From assembly GCA_037903355.1 (NCBI GenBank), contig JBAJFE010000027.1:248001-312000 (forward strand): a stretch of 64,000 nucleotides of DNA, in the 5' to 3' direction. Every line of letters starts with the position of its first letter. The stretch's first letter is position 1. The stretch is from Trichuris trichiura (Eukaryota > Nematoda > Enoplea > Trichinellida > Trichuridae). Both the position numbers and the translations under genes were made by a program. Below are positions 39,467 to 51,309 of the stretch, in pieces. The notes under the pieces were generated by a model. The model was given only the letters and a program-made list of their open reading frames with translations. It made no database searches and was not told the origin of the DNA.

Positions 39467-41369
39467 AATATTTGCGAAATTAAGCTTTATCATAAGCACA
39501 ATTAAAATAAAAAGGTTTAGATAGTATTAGCAGTTATCTGAAATTTTCGATTGTCAGACTAACCGTGATAATAATTGGTTGAGAATGTAAAGTCCCACCT
39601 GATCTGCGCACCATCAGAAGACCATCTTTTCGAAATGCTTTTATTTGTTACCGAGATGAAAAGCAAACCCACGACCTCCAACAACACGGTAGAGCCCTTG
39701 CTTCCTTCAAAACGCCTGAACACGTAACCTTCGCTTTTCCGCTCTACCGTATATTGACTCGCAAGTTCCAGTTACAGGTCAGCGAGCTGGCCTGAGAGAA
39801 TGGAGCACGTGCTCCAGTATCCACAAAAAGATTGAAACTCTCTTATTAATATGTAGTTTAAAAGTCTATAAACTTTCATATTTTTTTATTACAAAGAAGA
39901 CTCTGTTATCTTTGAATGGTTTCTGCATACGAAAATGATTCCGGGACAGATTTTTCAGCCGTCAAGATTGGGTCTCAAGCAGCTTTTCCTAATAAAAGTT
40001 GACTTAGCTAGAAATATTCTTTTATATGAAGCCAACAAATCGACATCCGCTGCTTACTTCCGAAAATGGGCGATCAGTTACCAGAGACAAGCCACGGAAC
40101 CGTGTGACGCAGCAACTAGATGGTTTGCCGTCAGTTTTTCTTTCAAGCCACCGTTTGACAAAGAAATAGTAGGTTAATCTTATGCTTTAGGTTGAAGTTA
40201 GAACATTTCCCTCAGGATCTAATATTCCAGGATACTTGTAGTCGAATCAGAATGGTAACTCTGTTCCAAAGTGGGCAAATCGACCATGTCCCCCCGTCGT
40301 CAGCGGCGGCGGCGGCGGTGGCGGCCTGTCGTCTTGTAAACTCTTAACTGTGTTCAAACTGAGAACAATTCCACTGCTTTAGCTTACTTTAACTTTGACT
40401 AAAAAACCTTTTGCTCATACCGTTTCTCCTTTGTTCTGCCGTATTTTCAGAATCGTGTTTATAGTCTGATAACTGCTAAGGTAGAAAAAAATTATTCATC
40501 GCTTCGCTTGAATAATTTAAAGTGAAATAGCGATCGCTTGGAAATATAAACGCTTCTTTTTGGTCCTATTAATGCTAATACAGAAGCTGTTTTGCTTAGG
40601 CTACTGTCTATAATGATTCATACATGCTTCAGAACCAGAGGCTTCAAAATTATACCAGGAACCGTTATGGCGAATGTGCTTTTACGATTGGAACTCTTAC
40701 GATAAGCCTGATTATTACATAAACATTCAAGGTTAGTAATAAATACTACGCACTACCATGCTAAGCGCTTAACGTGTGCGTTGAAAGCTGTTAGTGTGCG
40801 CCAAGTAGCATCGCGTAGTCTTCTGCACATATACGTAGGTGAAAAATCAAGTTTCAGTTTCCTCTCTTTGTCATAAAAGTAGCGAACATCAGTGCTCTGT
40901 TCCCAAATGGTTGAAGTCTATTTGTTGTGTATTCATAAATGTGCTTGCAACCTTAACCTTAAACTAACAATGCCAAATGCGTTATGTAGGCACATGGTGC
41001 TTCGTCAGTTCCACAAGAAGTGTAACACGTACCCAATCAGTTTTAAAGAAAACAGAACAAACAAGTTTCTGCAGAACGAATGAACATATGTCAGCTCTGC
41101 TCAGCTGGAAACACAAACATCGGTTACAGTTTGCCTCCATCGATACGTAATCGCTATTGTTCTGCACTGTTGATAATCGAAAGACACCTATTTGTCAGGC
41201 TTAAACGAAAGCTAGCATACGCTGAATTTGAAGTGACGAGCTCTTTAATCATCAGCGCCTTGCTTGTCTAAATTAGTACATGAATAATCGCGTCAACCTT
41301 TCGCATTCATTTGCCTTATTAGTTCTTACGCCAGTGAGTTGTAAGAGCAGCTCAGTTTTACAGGTCGTC
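39467..41369. other. Intergenic region upstream of the EndoU gene
   Basis: There is a pure GGC/CGG tract at 40,303-40,325 next to CAAAGTGGGCAAATCGACC, which resembles a hAT terminal region and may be an old element end. An 80-codon frame at 39,935-40,177, with an acceptor-like TTTTTCAG before and GTAGGT after, could be an isolated exon, but I recognise no family. Nothing else is supported. Confidence 0.4.
40303..40325 (+). repeat. GGC trinucleotide tract
   Basis: Seven to eight GGC units with one GGT. It stands out in an AT-rich intergenic region and lies 30 bp from a hAT-end-like sequence (CCAAAGTGGGCAAATCGACC). Confidence 0.8.
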
Positions 41370-42683
41370 ATGAGAAAGTTCGCCTACAATGTGTGTCCCC
41401 TTCTACTCATTCCATTAATCTGTATAACATTTTGTGCTCGTACGCATGCATGGAAGCTCAGCAACGTTGGGTTCTTCTCAGAACTGGAGAATGTTCACAG
41501 CGAATGGTACAGCCAGTATCCACTTACGCCGGAGGACCTAGCGTACATGGAAGAGTATAGTAAGTTTTATTTGTTACCTATATTTTGGTACTTAACGCGG
41601 TACATTATACAGCAATGGCTGAACGGGTTAGTGCAGTAACAGACGAAGAAATTGATGAACTCGTAAAAAAAATGAGACAAGCTGACATAAACAGAGCAAG
41701 CAAGGAAGATATCAAACTGAACTACCAGAACCTTACTACTATGGAAGAAGACATAGATAAAGCCCCTAAACCGTATGTTTCTTGTCCACACTACTATAAT
41801 AACACGGCAATGTACATATGTTCAGTTATTGCCAATTGCTGATACCAATAGACAGAAAAACTGCAATAAAATAATTTATCATAATGACTGCGTTTATTTT
41901 AGATTATTCGCCAGGATCAACCAGTCGCTTTTCCATTCTCCTACCTATGCCGCACTTATCAATTTGCATAATGTTTTCAATAGAATGGAAGAGGCCAGCG
42001 AACGACTGGACGATGAAGACAGGATAAAAATAGAAACCTTCTTGGATGCCGTGGCGGAAACTGATGTGTATCAGCTGATGAAATCTTTTCTTCAGAAGAA
42101 GGGTAAATAATATAAATTTTAGTATTTTAAATTTCATGCAAATATTCTGAAGGTTTGATGCCAAAGAGAACGCCCCGGTTCAACAAGGTCTTTTTCAAGA
42201 TGTGGTTCAAACTGTACGACAGCGATGATGCGAAAAAAAGTAGCAGCGGATTCGAGCATGTTTTCTTGGGCGAATGGAAAACTCCTTTAAATGCAAGTCT
42301 ACCTGCGATCGTGGACGGTATGCATAACTGGGTCCGCTATTTTCTTCTCGAGAAAACTGGCGAAATCAATTATAAAGGATACATAGAAAAGGTTGACGTA
42401 AGTATCTACTTATTAATAGAAGACGTTTTAAGGGCCACATCTTTCTTAGAATTTGCTAGTCACAATCAAATATGATTGGGGCAAATACAAGAAGGCAATT
42501 GGCAGTTTTCTTGTTGGCACCAGTCCTGAATTTGAAATTTCTCTGTACACGCTTTGCATGCTAGCAAAGCCGAACATTGGCAACTGCCGATTTCACATAG
42601 ACGGCCAAACGATGTACGTGTTATCATTCAAATTTCGAGATGATCCTGCCGTCATAACAACCTATCCAACTTTGCCTGAGTAG
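41370..42683 (+). CDS. Secreted EndoU-family endoribonuclease
   Basis: Five exons: 41,370-41,559; 41,613-41,772; 41,903-42,102; 42,153-42,401; 42,460-42,683. They sum to 1,023 nt (340 residues plus stop), with GT-AG introns of 50-130 nt. The ATG is followed by an N-terminal hydrophobic stretch (PLLLIPLICITFCARTHA) that looks like a signal peptide. The mature part shows the XendoU fold: SGFEHVFLGE (catalytic His plus acidic residues), GMHNWVRYFLLEK (second His), and YKKAIGSFLVGTSPEFE (Lys of the active site and the GTSPEFE signature), then LYTLC and a C-terminal TTYPTLPE. EndoU enzymes cleave RNA at uridylates in a Mn- or Ca-dependent manner; animal members include placental protein 11. All key residues visible are kept, so activity is expected. 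A secreted RNase in a possible parasite could act outside its own cells, but that is inference. Confidence 0.93.
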
Positions 42684-45600
42684 ATATTTTCTACAGTGGA
42701 AACTGGGTAGCATTATTTATATTATTTGTCGCGAAATGACACCGTTTATTATTATTTTTATTATTATCAAATGAAACGAGGATACCTTACAAGTTACTTA
42801 TGTTCTGCTTGGCAGAAGCCTCGCTTTTCAGTAGTGTTCAAAAGCCAATGAGTTCTTAGATCTGAAAATTTGTGATAGGGCAAACAGTTTAGAGATACGC
42901 TGATTTAAAATTTACTTGAAATTCTGAATGTGAAAGACCCCTGGCATGAAAAATAGATTGCTAGGAAACGAAATGCAACCAAACTTACTCTCCGTTAGTA
43001 GATACCTTTCAGCGAAAACTGATTAGCTGCTGCGAATGAAGCATGCGTTTGCTGTGTTCGAATTAGTTAATGAAATTGATAATGGTCAATGGACTAAACG
43101 ATGAATACAATCTCCTTGTTCGCTGTTTTTAGGACAAAACGCTCAGAGAGCGTAGAAATCATGGGCGAAGGGCTAACGTCCCTTTTTGAAACTTTTTTTC
43201 ATGATGGCGAACGGTTTGCCATGAAAATTGCAACTTTTCTTTTTACATCGACTGTACGACTGGGAACCCATTGATAAGTTAGAGGTTACTTAGCTTAACG
43301 AATCACGGTAACTGGAGTTAGTCTTATCGTTTCTCAAACATTTGAAGTTAAAAGGAAGTCATGAAGATATACTACTGGCTGCTTTTAATCTACAGTTTTG
43401 AACAGGACAGGTGGCAGTTTTTATTGAACCAATGTCATGCAAGCAACTTAATCAGAGGAATATACCTTTAATCACTTCATTAGATGTTGCAGTGGCTTTG
43501 TTTTACAGACTGCTTATATGACATTGTCATGGGAGCATTGGCGTTAGCTAAGCTCGACCTGCTGTGTTTCATTCAATTCAAATAGCAAACAAGAAATGCA
43601 GCGGTCACCAACCCAACGTAACTATTTTTGGCACCAAACAAATTATGAACAAGTGGAATATCGATTAAGTGCTCATGGGCAATGCTAAACAGGCCATTGG
43701 CATCAAAAGTAAGTAAATGGAACCGTTACTGTTCGCAAGATCAGTGTGCGCGATGAAGACGGCAAACTCCTATTTTCTGCGCACTGCACTTGAGTGTAAG
43801 CAAACTTTACCTCTCCGTTTGCGCATGGACAAATTGGTGAAAGCCTGTCCTCAAATATTGGGACACCTAAATTTCTTTGAGATATCGGTAAGAAGGATTA
43901 TACTCGCAGTTTTACTTGTTGTAAGCAGTTTCAAAAACAACTTAAGAATTGAATTGATAGACTCAATGGCAAAAATACGTCTTTTCTCCCTTCAAAGGAG
44001 GAATGAGGTGTTTATAAGTGAATCAAGTTATTCGTTCCAACCTTTCTGTTATCCTTATGCGACGGATCGAGACCAGCTATTACTGTTCAGCTAAGCAAAC
44101 ATTTCTTCCTAAGCGTTGGCTGTGAAGATTCATTAAACATTTAATAACAACAGGATATTCATTAGTGCACGTCACTGGTTAATTCGTTATCCTTTAGCGT
44201 AGCGCAGGCGGGACTACACCGCTGAACTGTTGTAACCGGCAACTTCGACACTGTTGTTCACTGTTGAAGTTATAAACATGATGGTCGGTGCTTGTTCAGT
44301 TACAGAAACCTGTTTGTTCATCCAAGTTCGTAAAAGAACATTAAAAACCGAACATGTTATTTAAAGAAACTAAAATTTCTTAGTTGATCTTCGGATCACT
44401 GCTTTGGGCTGTCTGTTCGGTGTATCTGTAAGTAAACTTCAAAATGCCCTACCAGCGAATGGATGAGCGAATTGTTAGAAAATAATACAGAACAATTCGA
44501 TACCGTACGTTTCAGAACAACAAAAGGCATTCGCACCTTTGCAACCTGCAACATAACGACTCTACCTCTGTTACTAATCATTCACACATGTTCAGCACAG
44601 CTGGTCTGTTTGAATACAAACAGAGTACGGGGAACTAAACGGAAATTTAAAAAAAGTTTTTGGGCTCACTATTTTTGTGGGGATATTGCTTCAACGAAAA
44701 TGTCGATGTAGAAACGATTATCAATGCTATGCCGTCTAATTGATAGTTTCGCTAATGAGGTAAATCGGTACGAATTTTTTGTCGTTCCATGCCAGCTGTA
44801 AGCTTCAACAGTAATGTATTCATTTGCGCTTCATTGTGCCTATCTTTGTTTATTACCGTTCCAAAACAAGTACGGAAATTAGAAACCAAGAACACCAATC
44901 TTTAAGCAGTGTAGAAAATCAAATTACGCTATAAATGCATGAAACGTAGTTTCAAAGTTAAACTTAATAAGAATGTGCCAAAACTTACCAAGGAACAAAG
45001 CTTCCACAGAAGCTTACAAGCGCTGAACAGCAAAAACGTTAGAATGATGTTCGAAATTTCCCTGTCATTGATGTTAAAACGGTCTAGAAATGTGAAAGCA
45101 GCTAGCTTACAAATCAATTCAACTGGCAAGTCATGAATGAGAGCGCGAAATCAATAGTCGACAATTACGTGGACTTGCAAGCGACTGCAAATTAAATTTT
45201 TTATAACAGATTTGAACAGTTTCTTTTGATGCTATGGAATGGCTTGACTTCCGTTATTTAATTAGCGGGCCTTCAGTCAAATGCCAAGAATTCTGCCAAG
45301 TAGTTACAAGCAATTTATTCGTATTAGCCAAAAACAAGCGATACTGAACGTACGAAACAAAATTGGGCTTTCCGCACTTGCACCCCGGTTAGCGCTGTGA
45401 AAATGTATTAGCAAGTGCTAAGTTAGCACACAGTTTAGAGACTGGAAAACTGGAACAAGGGATTACTATAAACTTTATCTTGATAAAAGGAAACCTGGTT
45501 GAAAGCATTAAAATTAAATGGCATGTAAAGTTCAGCTTTCTGTACTTAGTTTCTGTGTTTTTGTGTACAGTTATTCGTGAATAAGTAGCTTTTTCTCTTG

Positions 45601-46165
45601 GAACATGCAAAACGCTGAGCAGCATAGCAATCTATGCAGTTCATTCTTTATTTTACTGTCTGGCATTGCAGCATTCGGTTAACGACCATCGATTAAGCTA
45701 AGTAAATAAGATACGGGAACTTGACTCTCTATTCATATTATTTTCAGTTTAGAAGAAGAAAGAGTTGTAGGTTAAAAATACAATATAAAATTGGAATCTT
45801 GCCTCTCAGAAGCACCAAGGCTTAAAAAATGCAGGTTCCTTTCCGGCAGGCATGCCGCCAATCTGTTGTGCCCTTACGGATTTGCATGCTGACCATCCCG
45901 TTCTGCCTTAACTATTTCTAATCCAAAACGTAAGCCTTTTGTTTATGCTTATATTTAGGAAAGGGCAGAACAAAATGACTGACAAAATTACAGTATGATA
46001 GTGGGGAGGCTAACTGAAAAGATTTCAAAGCTACTCATTTCCTTTTTCCATTCATAGAATAAAAGCGGATTTCTACTTTGAGTGAGGAATTAGCTAGCCA
46101 CGCTTCGCGTAAACCAACCGCAAATCATGTCTTTCAAAAGAAGAAAGTGCATGCGAGGAAATCAA
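42684..46165. other. Long gene-poor intergenic region
   Basis: AT-rich sequence with no recognised transposon ends and no exon that matches a family. The longest open frame is 43,717-44,094 (125 codons, plus strand), which contains a donor-like GTAAGAAGG after HLNFFEIS and a hydrophobic RRIILAVLLVVSSF; it could be a real exon but I cannot support a product. TTATTATTATT runs lie at about 42,748-42,770. Confidence 0.4.
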
Positions 46166-47615
46166 TCAACCTGACTGACTGACATTTTTGACGCTGAGCC
46201 TACCAGCAGGTATTTCAATGTATCCGAAAAGTAAGTTGGGGCTAAGCAAATATCTAAAGTGCTTACGGGACAGGTGGTCGTTTGCAAAGAGTGCATGATC
46301 AGCGTCAGGCACATTCTGCGGTTGCTCCTGAACTTGAAGTTGGGCATCCACTTTTTCAACTCGAGAACTAAATTGGCAGCTGCGTTGAAGTGCTTGTACG
46401 TAGAACAAATCCGATCGGCTAATGTTTAATTTTATTCAATTAGACTTACATTTTTTGTTCCATATGTATGCCATGAATGAAAAAAACCACTAGCATCATC
46501 CATGGCACGACGGTTGCTGCAGAATAGAACGCGCGACTTGTAAAGTAAGCTTTTAATGGGTTGCTCTTTTCAACCCATCCAACTAACGAAGACTTATTCA
46601 TCCATCTTGACAGTGTTGCTATTGTTTTACATGTCCAGCCAATCGCAGGAAGTAAAGATTTGTTATTCGTCTTATAAATTAGCCCAAGTGAAACTATCCA
46701 GTTTCTCACCATGAATACTCCTACAGAAAGATTTGAATTTAGTTTAAATTGCCAAGCTTCCAGTTTATTTAGATTGCACTAAAGCAACGAGTTTTTAAAA
46801 TGGGATTTGCTGACTATTGAGGCACTTGTTTTAGTTTGCTCAGGCGATAGTAATTTATCTCATTTGTGTTACGAAGACTGTGGAAGAAACGCGCGTACTT
46901 ACCTGAAGCAGTCTTTTCTTGCAAGAACTGGGAAACCTGTAGACAGTCCCACAGCACTGCAGCCTTAATGCCATAAAGAGCTGTAATGAATAATGCGATT
47001 TGTACTTTCCAGGTAAATAACGGACATCTTTGGCCATTAAGTTCGCCTAAAACGCATCTTTTATTTGTGAAAAATAAATTTGGACAATTGTTTCTGCAAT
47101 TTACATTATTTCAATCAGGCAGATCTTTTAAAGAGGAGAGAAAGTAAGAAAAGATTGCGATAGTAAAAGGAGTCTAAGAGGCCTCTAAATACTTTGCATG
47201 TCACTTTTTTAAGTTATGGGTTCAGTGGAGCAAATTATGAAGCTCGAAATTAATGGCTTTTAGTAAAAGAAAAAACAGCATTAAAAAACAATGAAATATG
47301 CGAACTATTGCAGCATGAAAAGAAAAAGCAGCAGAGTCGACACAAAGTTATTAGACCAATTCACTTAGACGTTATCTTGCGAATTCATGGGGCTTTAATA
47401 AATTATCAGAAATTTTTCACTTCCTTGGAGAGAGAAGAGAAAGCACTACCATTGTCGCCAAGTTCATCTTGACTTAAGGAGTCTTTCCTGAAACGTATTC
47501 CGTCATAATTCGGTATCAGAATTCAAACTTACTCGTTCACAAAGTATATACTAGAAATCAATAGAACCACTGCTGCTGTCAAACTCAGAGCGACACAAAT
47601 ATCAGTTCTGTCCAT
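46166..47615 (-). CDS. Unrecognised multi-pass membrane protein (four exons)
   Basis: Minus-strand exons 47,615-47,533; 47,057-46,903; 46,618-46,450; 46,418-46,166 join in phase and sum to 660 nt (219 residues plus stop). The start MDRTDICVALSLTAAVVLLI gives a first membrane helix, FTWKVQIALFITALYGIKAA a second and AATVVPWMMLVVFFIHGI a third. A Cys pair lies in the short first loop (NECVLGELNGQRCP). The C-terminal 85 residues are polar and Gln-rich (VDAQLQVQEQPQ), probably cytosolic. I do not recognise the family; a small tetraspan-type protein is possible. The model rests on phase agreement, splice sites and hydrophobic pattern, not on homology. Two of the introns are short; the first is 475 nt. 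Confidence 0.55.
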
Positions 47616-48491
47616 TAAGACGTCGTTACTGTGGTATTAAGAAAACTCGGTCAATGAACTCGCTGTCGTTTGTAGTTCAGCCAACAAAAATTCGTCAGTA
47701 GTTAGTGGGCATATTAAAGCATTCTGATCTTCCAATCAATTAATTCACTGTAAACTATTCAGGAAGGCTCTGACGCACACTAGTTTGCTTTACAACCGTT
47801 TAGACGCTAAAGACTTGATTCGCTGTAATCGGGCTCACCCTGAAATATTTTGGATGGACATTTCCTTGTGCTGATCGCTGCTATTTTTTCTGACGCTATA
47901 TCGAGCGATTAAACTTCTTCCGCTTTATTACAGAATGTCTTGAAACAGTGAGAACTTAACTTCTGGGCCACAGTGTCAGCTTATTACTACGAGTAGAAGA
48001 GACTTTAAATTTAATTACTGATCGCTTCGCACAGAGTTGCGAGGCGTGCTGATAAAATTTATTTGTAGTATTTTCTTACAAGAATTTTTTCTATTCATAA
48101 CCAAACTTAACATTAACGCAGCAACAGAAGACAGGCGCGGACTTCATACTTATTTTACCTTGCATTTTCACTAATCCAACGCATCATGTAGTTTGATGCA
48201 ACACTGAGTCTTCACAGTTTGGAATGCTCGACATTTTACAGCATTACAACCCACGATGGCTGCAATGCGAACTCTACCGCTGCCCTGTTTTGACGCTAGC
48301 ACACTTCTCATACATTCACGCATTTGTAGCGTTGGTCTAAGCTCAATCAAGTACGTAGTGTTTGTCACATCCGTAAAATTTTATGGTGTGCGATTAGATC
48401 GGTCGGTCAAAGGCACCCGTTTCAGGCAAACTACTTTCGGATCCTCTTTGAAAGAAGCTCTCTGGCATAAGCGTACATATCAGCATGCGAT
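47616..48491. other. Intergenic stretch, no feature seen
   Basis: It lies upstream of the membrane-protein gene and could contain its promoter. No clear TATA box, exon or repeat was recognised. Confidence 0.4.
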
Positions 48492-48616
48492 AATCTGACA
48501 TTTTATTTTCTTTTTTTCTTTAACGGGTTTTTAAACTGTTTCTTCAAAAGAAAATTTGTTCGCAAAATTTCCAAACAGTTTTTTAATTAACGTTTATTGC
48601 AAAAGCGTTCACTATG

Positions 48617-48649
48617 GAGCTTTCAGGTTTCTCCGTGACCCGTCATCAG
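48617..48649 (-). ncRNA. Hammerhead-ribozyme-like motif, left arm of foldback copy 2
   Basis: Minus strand: CTGATGA, CGGGT ... ACCT (stem II with one extra base at its start), GAAAGCTC. All conserved core boxes of a hammerhead are present; stem III is the two-base AG/CU without loop, and the cleavage position would follow GCTC. This is the architecture of the minimal dimer-dependent hammerheads described in Penelope-like elements and retrozymes. Stem I pairing is weak. Confidence 0.6.
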
Positions 48650-48767
48650 CGGAAATTGTGCCGCCCGTCAGGTTGGTCTTCATGGTTGCAAACCGCTCCA
48701 TTCGACCAGCTTTGGTGGAGAAATCCTTGCAGCCATGAAGACCGACCGACGGGCAGCACAATTTGTG

Positions 48768-48800
48768 CTGATGAAAGGTCACGGCTAAACCTGAAAGCTC
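48768..48800 (+). ncRNA. Hammerhead-ribozyme-like motif, right arm of foldback copy 2
   Basis: Plus strand: CTGATGA, AAGGT ... ACCT, GAAAGCTC, followed by TGTAGTGG that can pair (with wobbles) with TTTGTG before the core as stem I. The core boxes are intact, as on the left arm, so a transcript through the whole foldback from either strand would carry one sense motif. Confidence 0.6.
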
Positions 48801-49041
48801 TGTAGTGGAATGTTTTTGCAATAAACGTTAATAAAAAGGTGTTGGAAATTCCGTGAAAAAAATCTGACATTTTATCTATAACCCACAATACTTATAATAA
48901 TAAAACCCAATCCAGCTTGCGTAAATTTCCATGAAAACTTTCCAGAAAGTCCTTAGAAATCAGCGAAGATTTAATCTGTCACACTGAACCCATTAAAGCT
49001 TGCTGCATTCATCTTAACTTTATGCAGAAGTTAAGCGAATT

Positions 49042-49418
49042 GTGATGTTTTAGTACGGGACTGTATGTTTTCATATTTAAATGTCTTTATTACGGTTGCA
49101 CTGTTCCGTTGATGTGCCCAATAAACAAAAATACTTCCTCCGGAGCTTTCGGGTCTTTCGCGACCCGTCTTGAGCGGTCAGATTGTGTGTCTATAATATT
49201 GACACATAATGTGACCGCTCAAGACGCGTCGCGAAAGACCTGAAAGCTCCGGAGGAAGTTTTTTCGTTTATTGGGCACATCAACGGGACACTGCAACCGT
49301 AATAAAGACATTTAAATATGAAAACATACAGTCCCGTACTAAAACATCACATCTTCAAGATTATAAAGGGTGAGTACGGTACAACCCTTCTGTCAGCTGC
49401 ACGACATTTGGAACACAT
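49042..49418. mobile_element. Foldback element (copy 3) with related hairpins and 14-bp direct repeats
   Basis: A near-perfect palindrome with arms of about 150 bp (GTGATGTTTTAGTACGGGAC at 49,042; its complement ends at about 49,350), followed by 70 bp of unpaired sequence. The direct repeat AAGTTAAGCGAATT lies at 49,028-49,041 and 49,419-49,432. Each arm has a hairpin GGGTC/GACCC followed by GAAAGCTC (49,143-49,174 minus; 49,218-49,249 plus), but the CUGAUGA box reads CTCAAGA, so a standard hammerhead core is not present. Confidence 0.85.
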
Positions 49419-49432
49419 AAGTTAAGCGAATT

Positions 49433-50037
49433 CCCCATATCCAGCCGTGAAAACGTTTTGCATTCGATTCAGTTAAGTCAAATCAAGTCGGCGTCAAAGT
49501 CTAACCGCGCCAAAGTATATGGAAACAATTCATTATTAGCCATACTGTCCTGAAAAAACGCAGGGGGCATAATCTGCGTCTGTATTATCCCGCTTACGTA
49601 GTCAGTTGTCCGTGAATTTAACTCATCAGTTATATAGACACTGTAAAACGAACTGACGATATTTGCTCGTCTTTTCTGGGCAATCTGTATTCAAATAGTC
49701 TCACTTTCCAATTGTGGCAAAGCAACCTATGCCATGCTTGCACATCTAAAACAGCAAAGCTGTGCTCGATATCGCCCCTTTCTTTCCAGTTTTGAGGTTA
49801 CCATCGCCCTTGTCGCGAACAGCACCGGACGATGGCATGAAATATTGCGGGAAATCTCTGCTGAGGAGCGCCAGGTTTTTCCCGCCATTTCCTCGTACTG
49901 ACTGTTGCGCGTAGAAATGCTCGCGGCAGCTCCAACAGTGCCGTTGTTATCCCTTGCTTCTACACAATAGATCCTCCCATACAAAAAGACGTTATGTACG
50001 CAACTTCATCTGTTCAGACGACACGTTTATTACAGTA
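49433..50037. other. Intergenic stretch, no feature seen
   Basis: Lies between the foldback and a hAT relic. No exon or repeat family recognised. Confidence 0.4.
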
Positions 50038-50580
50038 TTATTCTGAAGAGCAGCTAGCGTGCAAACCAATTATCCTTTGAGGTTGAGCCGCACAGACGTG
50101 ACCCGCAGTCGTAAAGCGCACCGACTGACTACTCCGACACGATTCATCTTCTTCGTGACGAGGCGCATAACAACAGCAGAACCCGCGCTCTACAACGGAC
50201 GAACAGGGAATGGCTATCAGTAACCTCTTTATCGCTGCCCATGGGGTAGGATGACACAATGGAATTTCTTTGTGCAGTCATGACCCTTTCTGTTCTAAGT
50301 GTGATCTCTTCATTCGACTGATCTTCCTGAGGCACTCAGTTAGGAATTACCAACGAAAGGGCATAATCAAACCGTCCTAAAATATCTTCGTGCAGCATTT
50401 CTAGATGCTGGCAGTAAATATGCACACCGTCTTTATCTTTACCACCTTGATTACTTTGACGAGGATCGGAAGTTGGCGAAGTTCTCCGCGGACGAAGTGG
50501 AATTTGAATAACATCAGCCCTGCCAGGAATGCACCGATTGCAGCTTTCTTTTAAGTCGAATTCAGTTCGTTCGACTAGAA
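50038..50580 (-). pseudogene. hAT transposase C-terminal relic
   Basis: The minus strand reads AAIKRLLIAIPCSSVVERGF (compare FLIPFPSSYLVERGF in the 5-kb copies) and, with shifts, a region matching KKRxRLxIVxRxxLRLxxT. Upstream, 50,500-50,350, are further weakly similar pieces. It is older and more decayed than the element inserted beside it at 50,609. Confidence 0.7.
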
Positions 50581-51309
50581 CTATTTGTTCGTTTCATTGA
50601 ACTAGAACAGTGTTTCCCAACCTTTTTTGAGCCAGGGCCCCCTTTCGCGACCTTCAACTTGCCGGGGCCCCCCTGTCATTCTCCCCAACGTAATTCTCCT
50701 GCTTCTGTTATCCTCAGGTCCGCCTACTGTGGTTACGTTGTTGTCAATTTGTACAAGTAGTTCAGCACTTGAAAGAGCCGGCAGAATGTAGAATTGATTT
50801 CGCTGCCTACCGTGTTTGCCAAAGAAAAAACAGTTAAGCCGGGCCATCTTTAAAAACCTTATTAACCTGCGGATCTTGTCAGCCGCAAGTAGGACCCCAT
50901 GGTTTGCGCTGTGAAAGTTGAGTGTGCGGCTGGGAAACCTGGCGATTCGAAGTCGACGCTGTATTTCTTTTCTACACTAGAACAAAATGGCTAGTAAGGA
51001 AGCCAGCCAGCTGCCATATACGGCGAATGCTCCTAGCAATATTCGAAGCCATTAACGCCATAAATTCTTTATTTGGCACTGAAGGCGTTCTTTTCGTATT
51101 ACTGGACTTAAGCCAGCTAACTGCAGATCAGGGAGCATTCAGAGTACAAGCGCGGCATTGGGTTTCCTCTTCCTTAATTTTTCGGGCTGTTAGCAATGGT
51201 AACGCAAATTGTAAGTGAGGCTGCGATGTTGTTCTCAGTGCTGCGCAACAATGAATCTAAATTCAATATTTCGTCGGAGCAAGACGACAGCCGCTTGATC
51301 TTACCTCAC

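Larger units (their letters stand above)
48507..48860. mobile_element. Foldback element with hammerhead-like arms (copy 2)
   Basis: 354 bp with arms of about 140 bp. The 15-bp direct repeat AATCTGACATTTTAT lies on both sides (48,492-48,506 and 48,861-48,875), far longer than DNA transposons give and in the range reported for Penelope-like elements. Both arms carry the AACGTTTATTGCAAAA block and a hammerhead-like motif next to it, and the inner ends contain CCGCCCGTCAGGTTGGTCTT and its inverted partner. Confidence 0.88.

Noticed and set aside
39935..40177. 80-codon open frame with splice-like borders
   Set aside because: No family, no partner exon; could be chance.
43717..44094. 125-codon open frame as a gene
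   Set aside because: No recognisable domain, no upstream or downstream exon in phase; kept only as a note in the intergenic entry.
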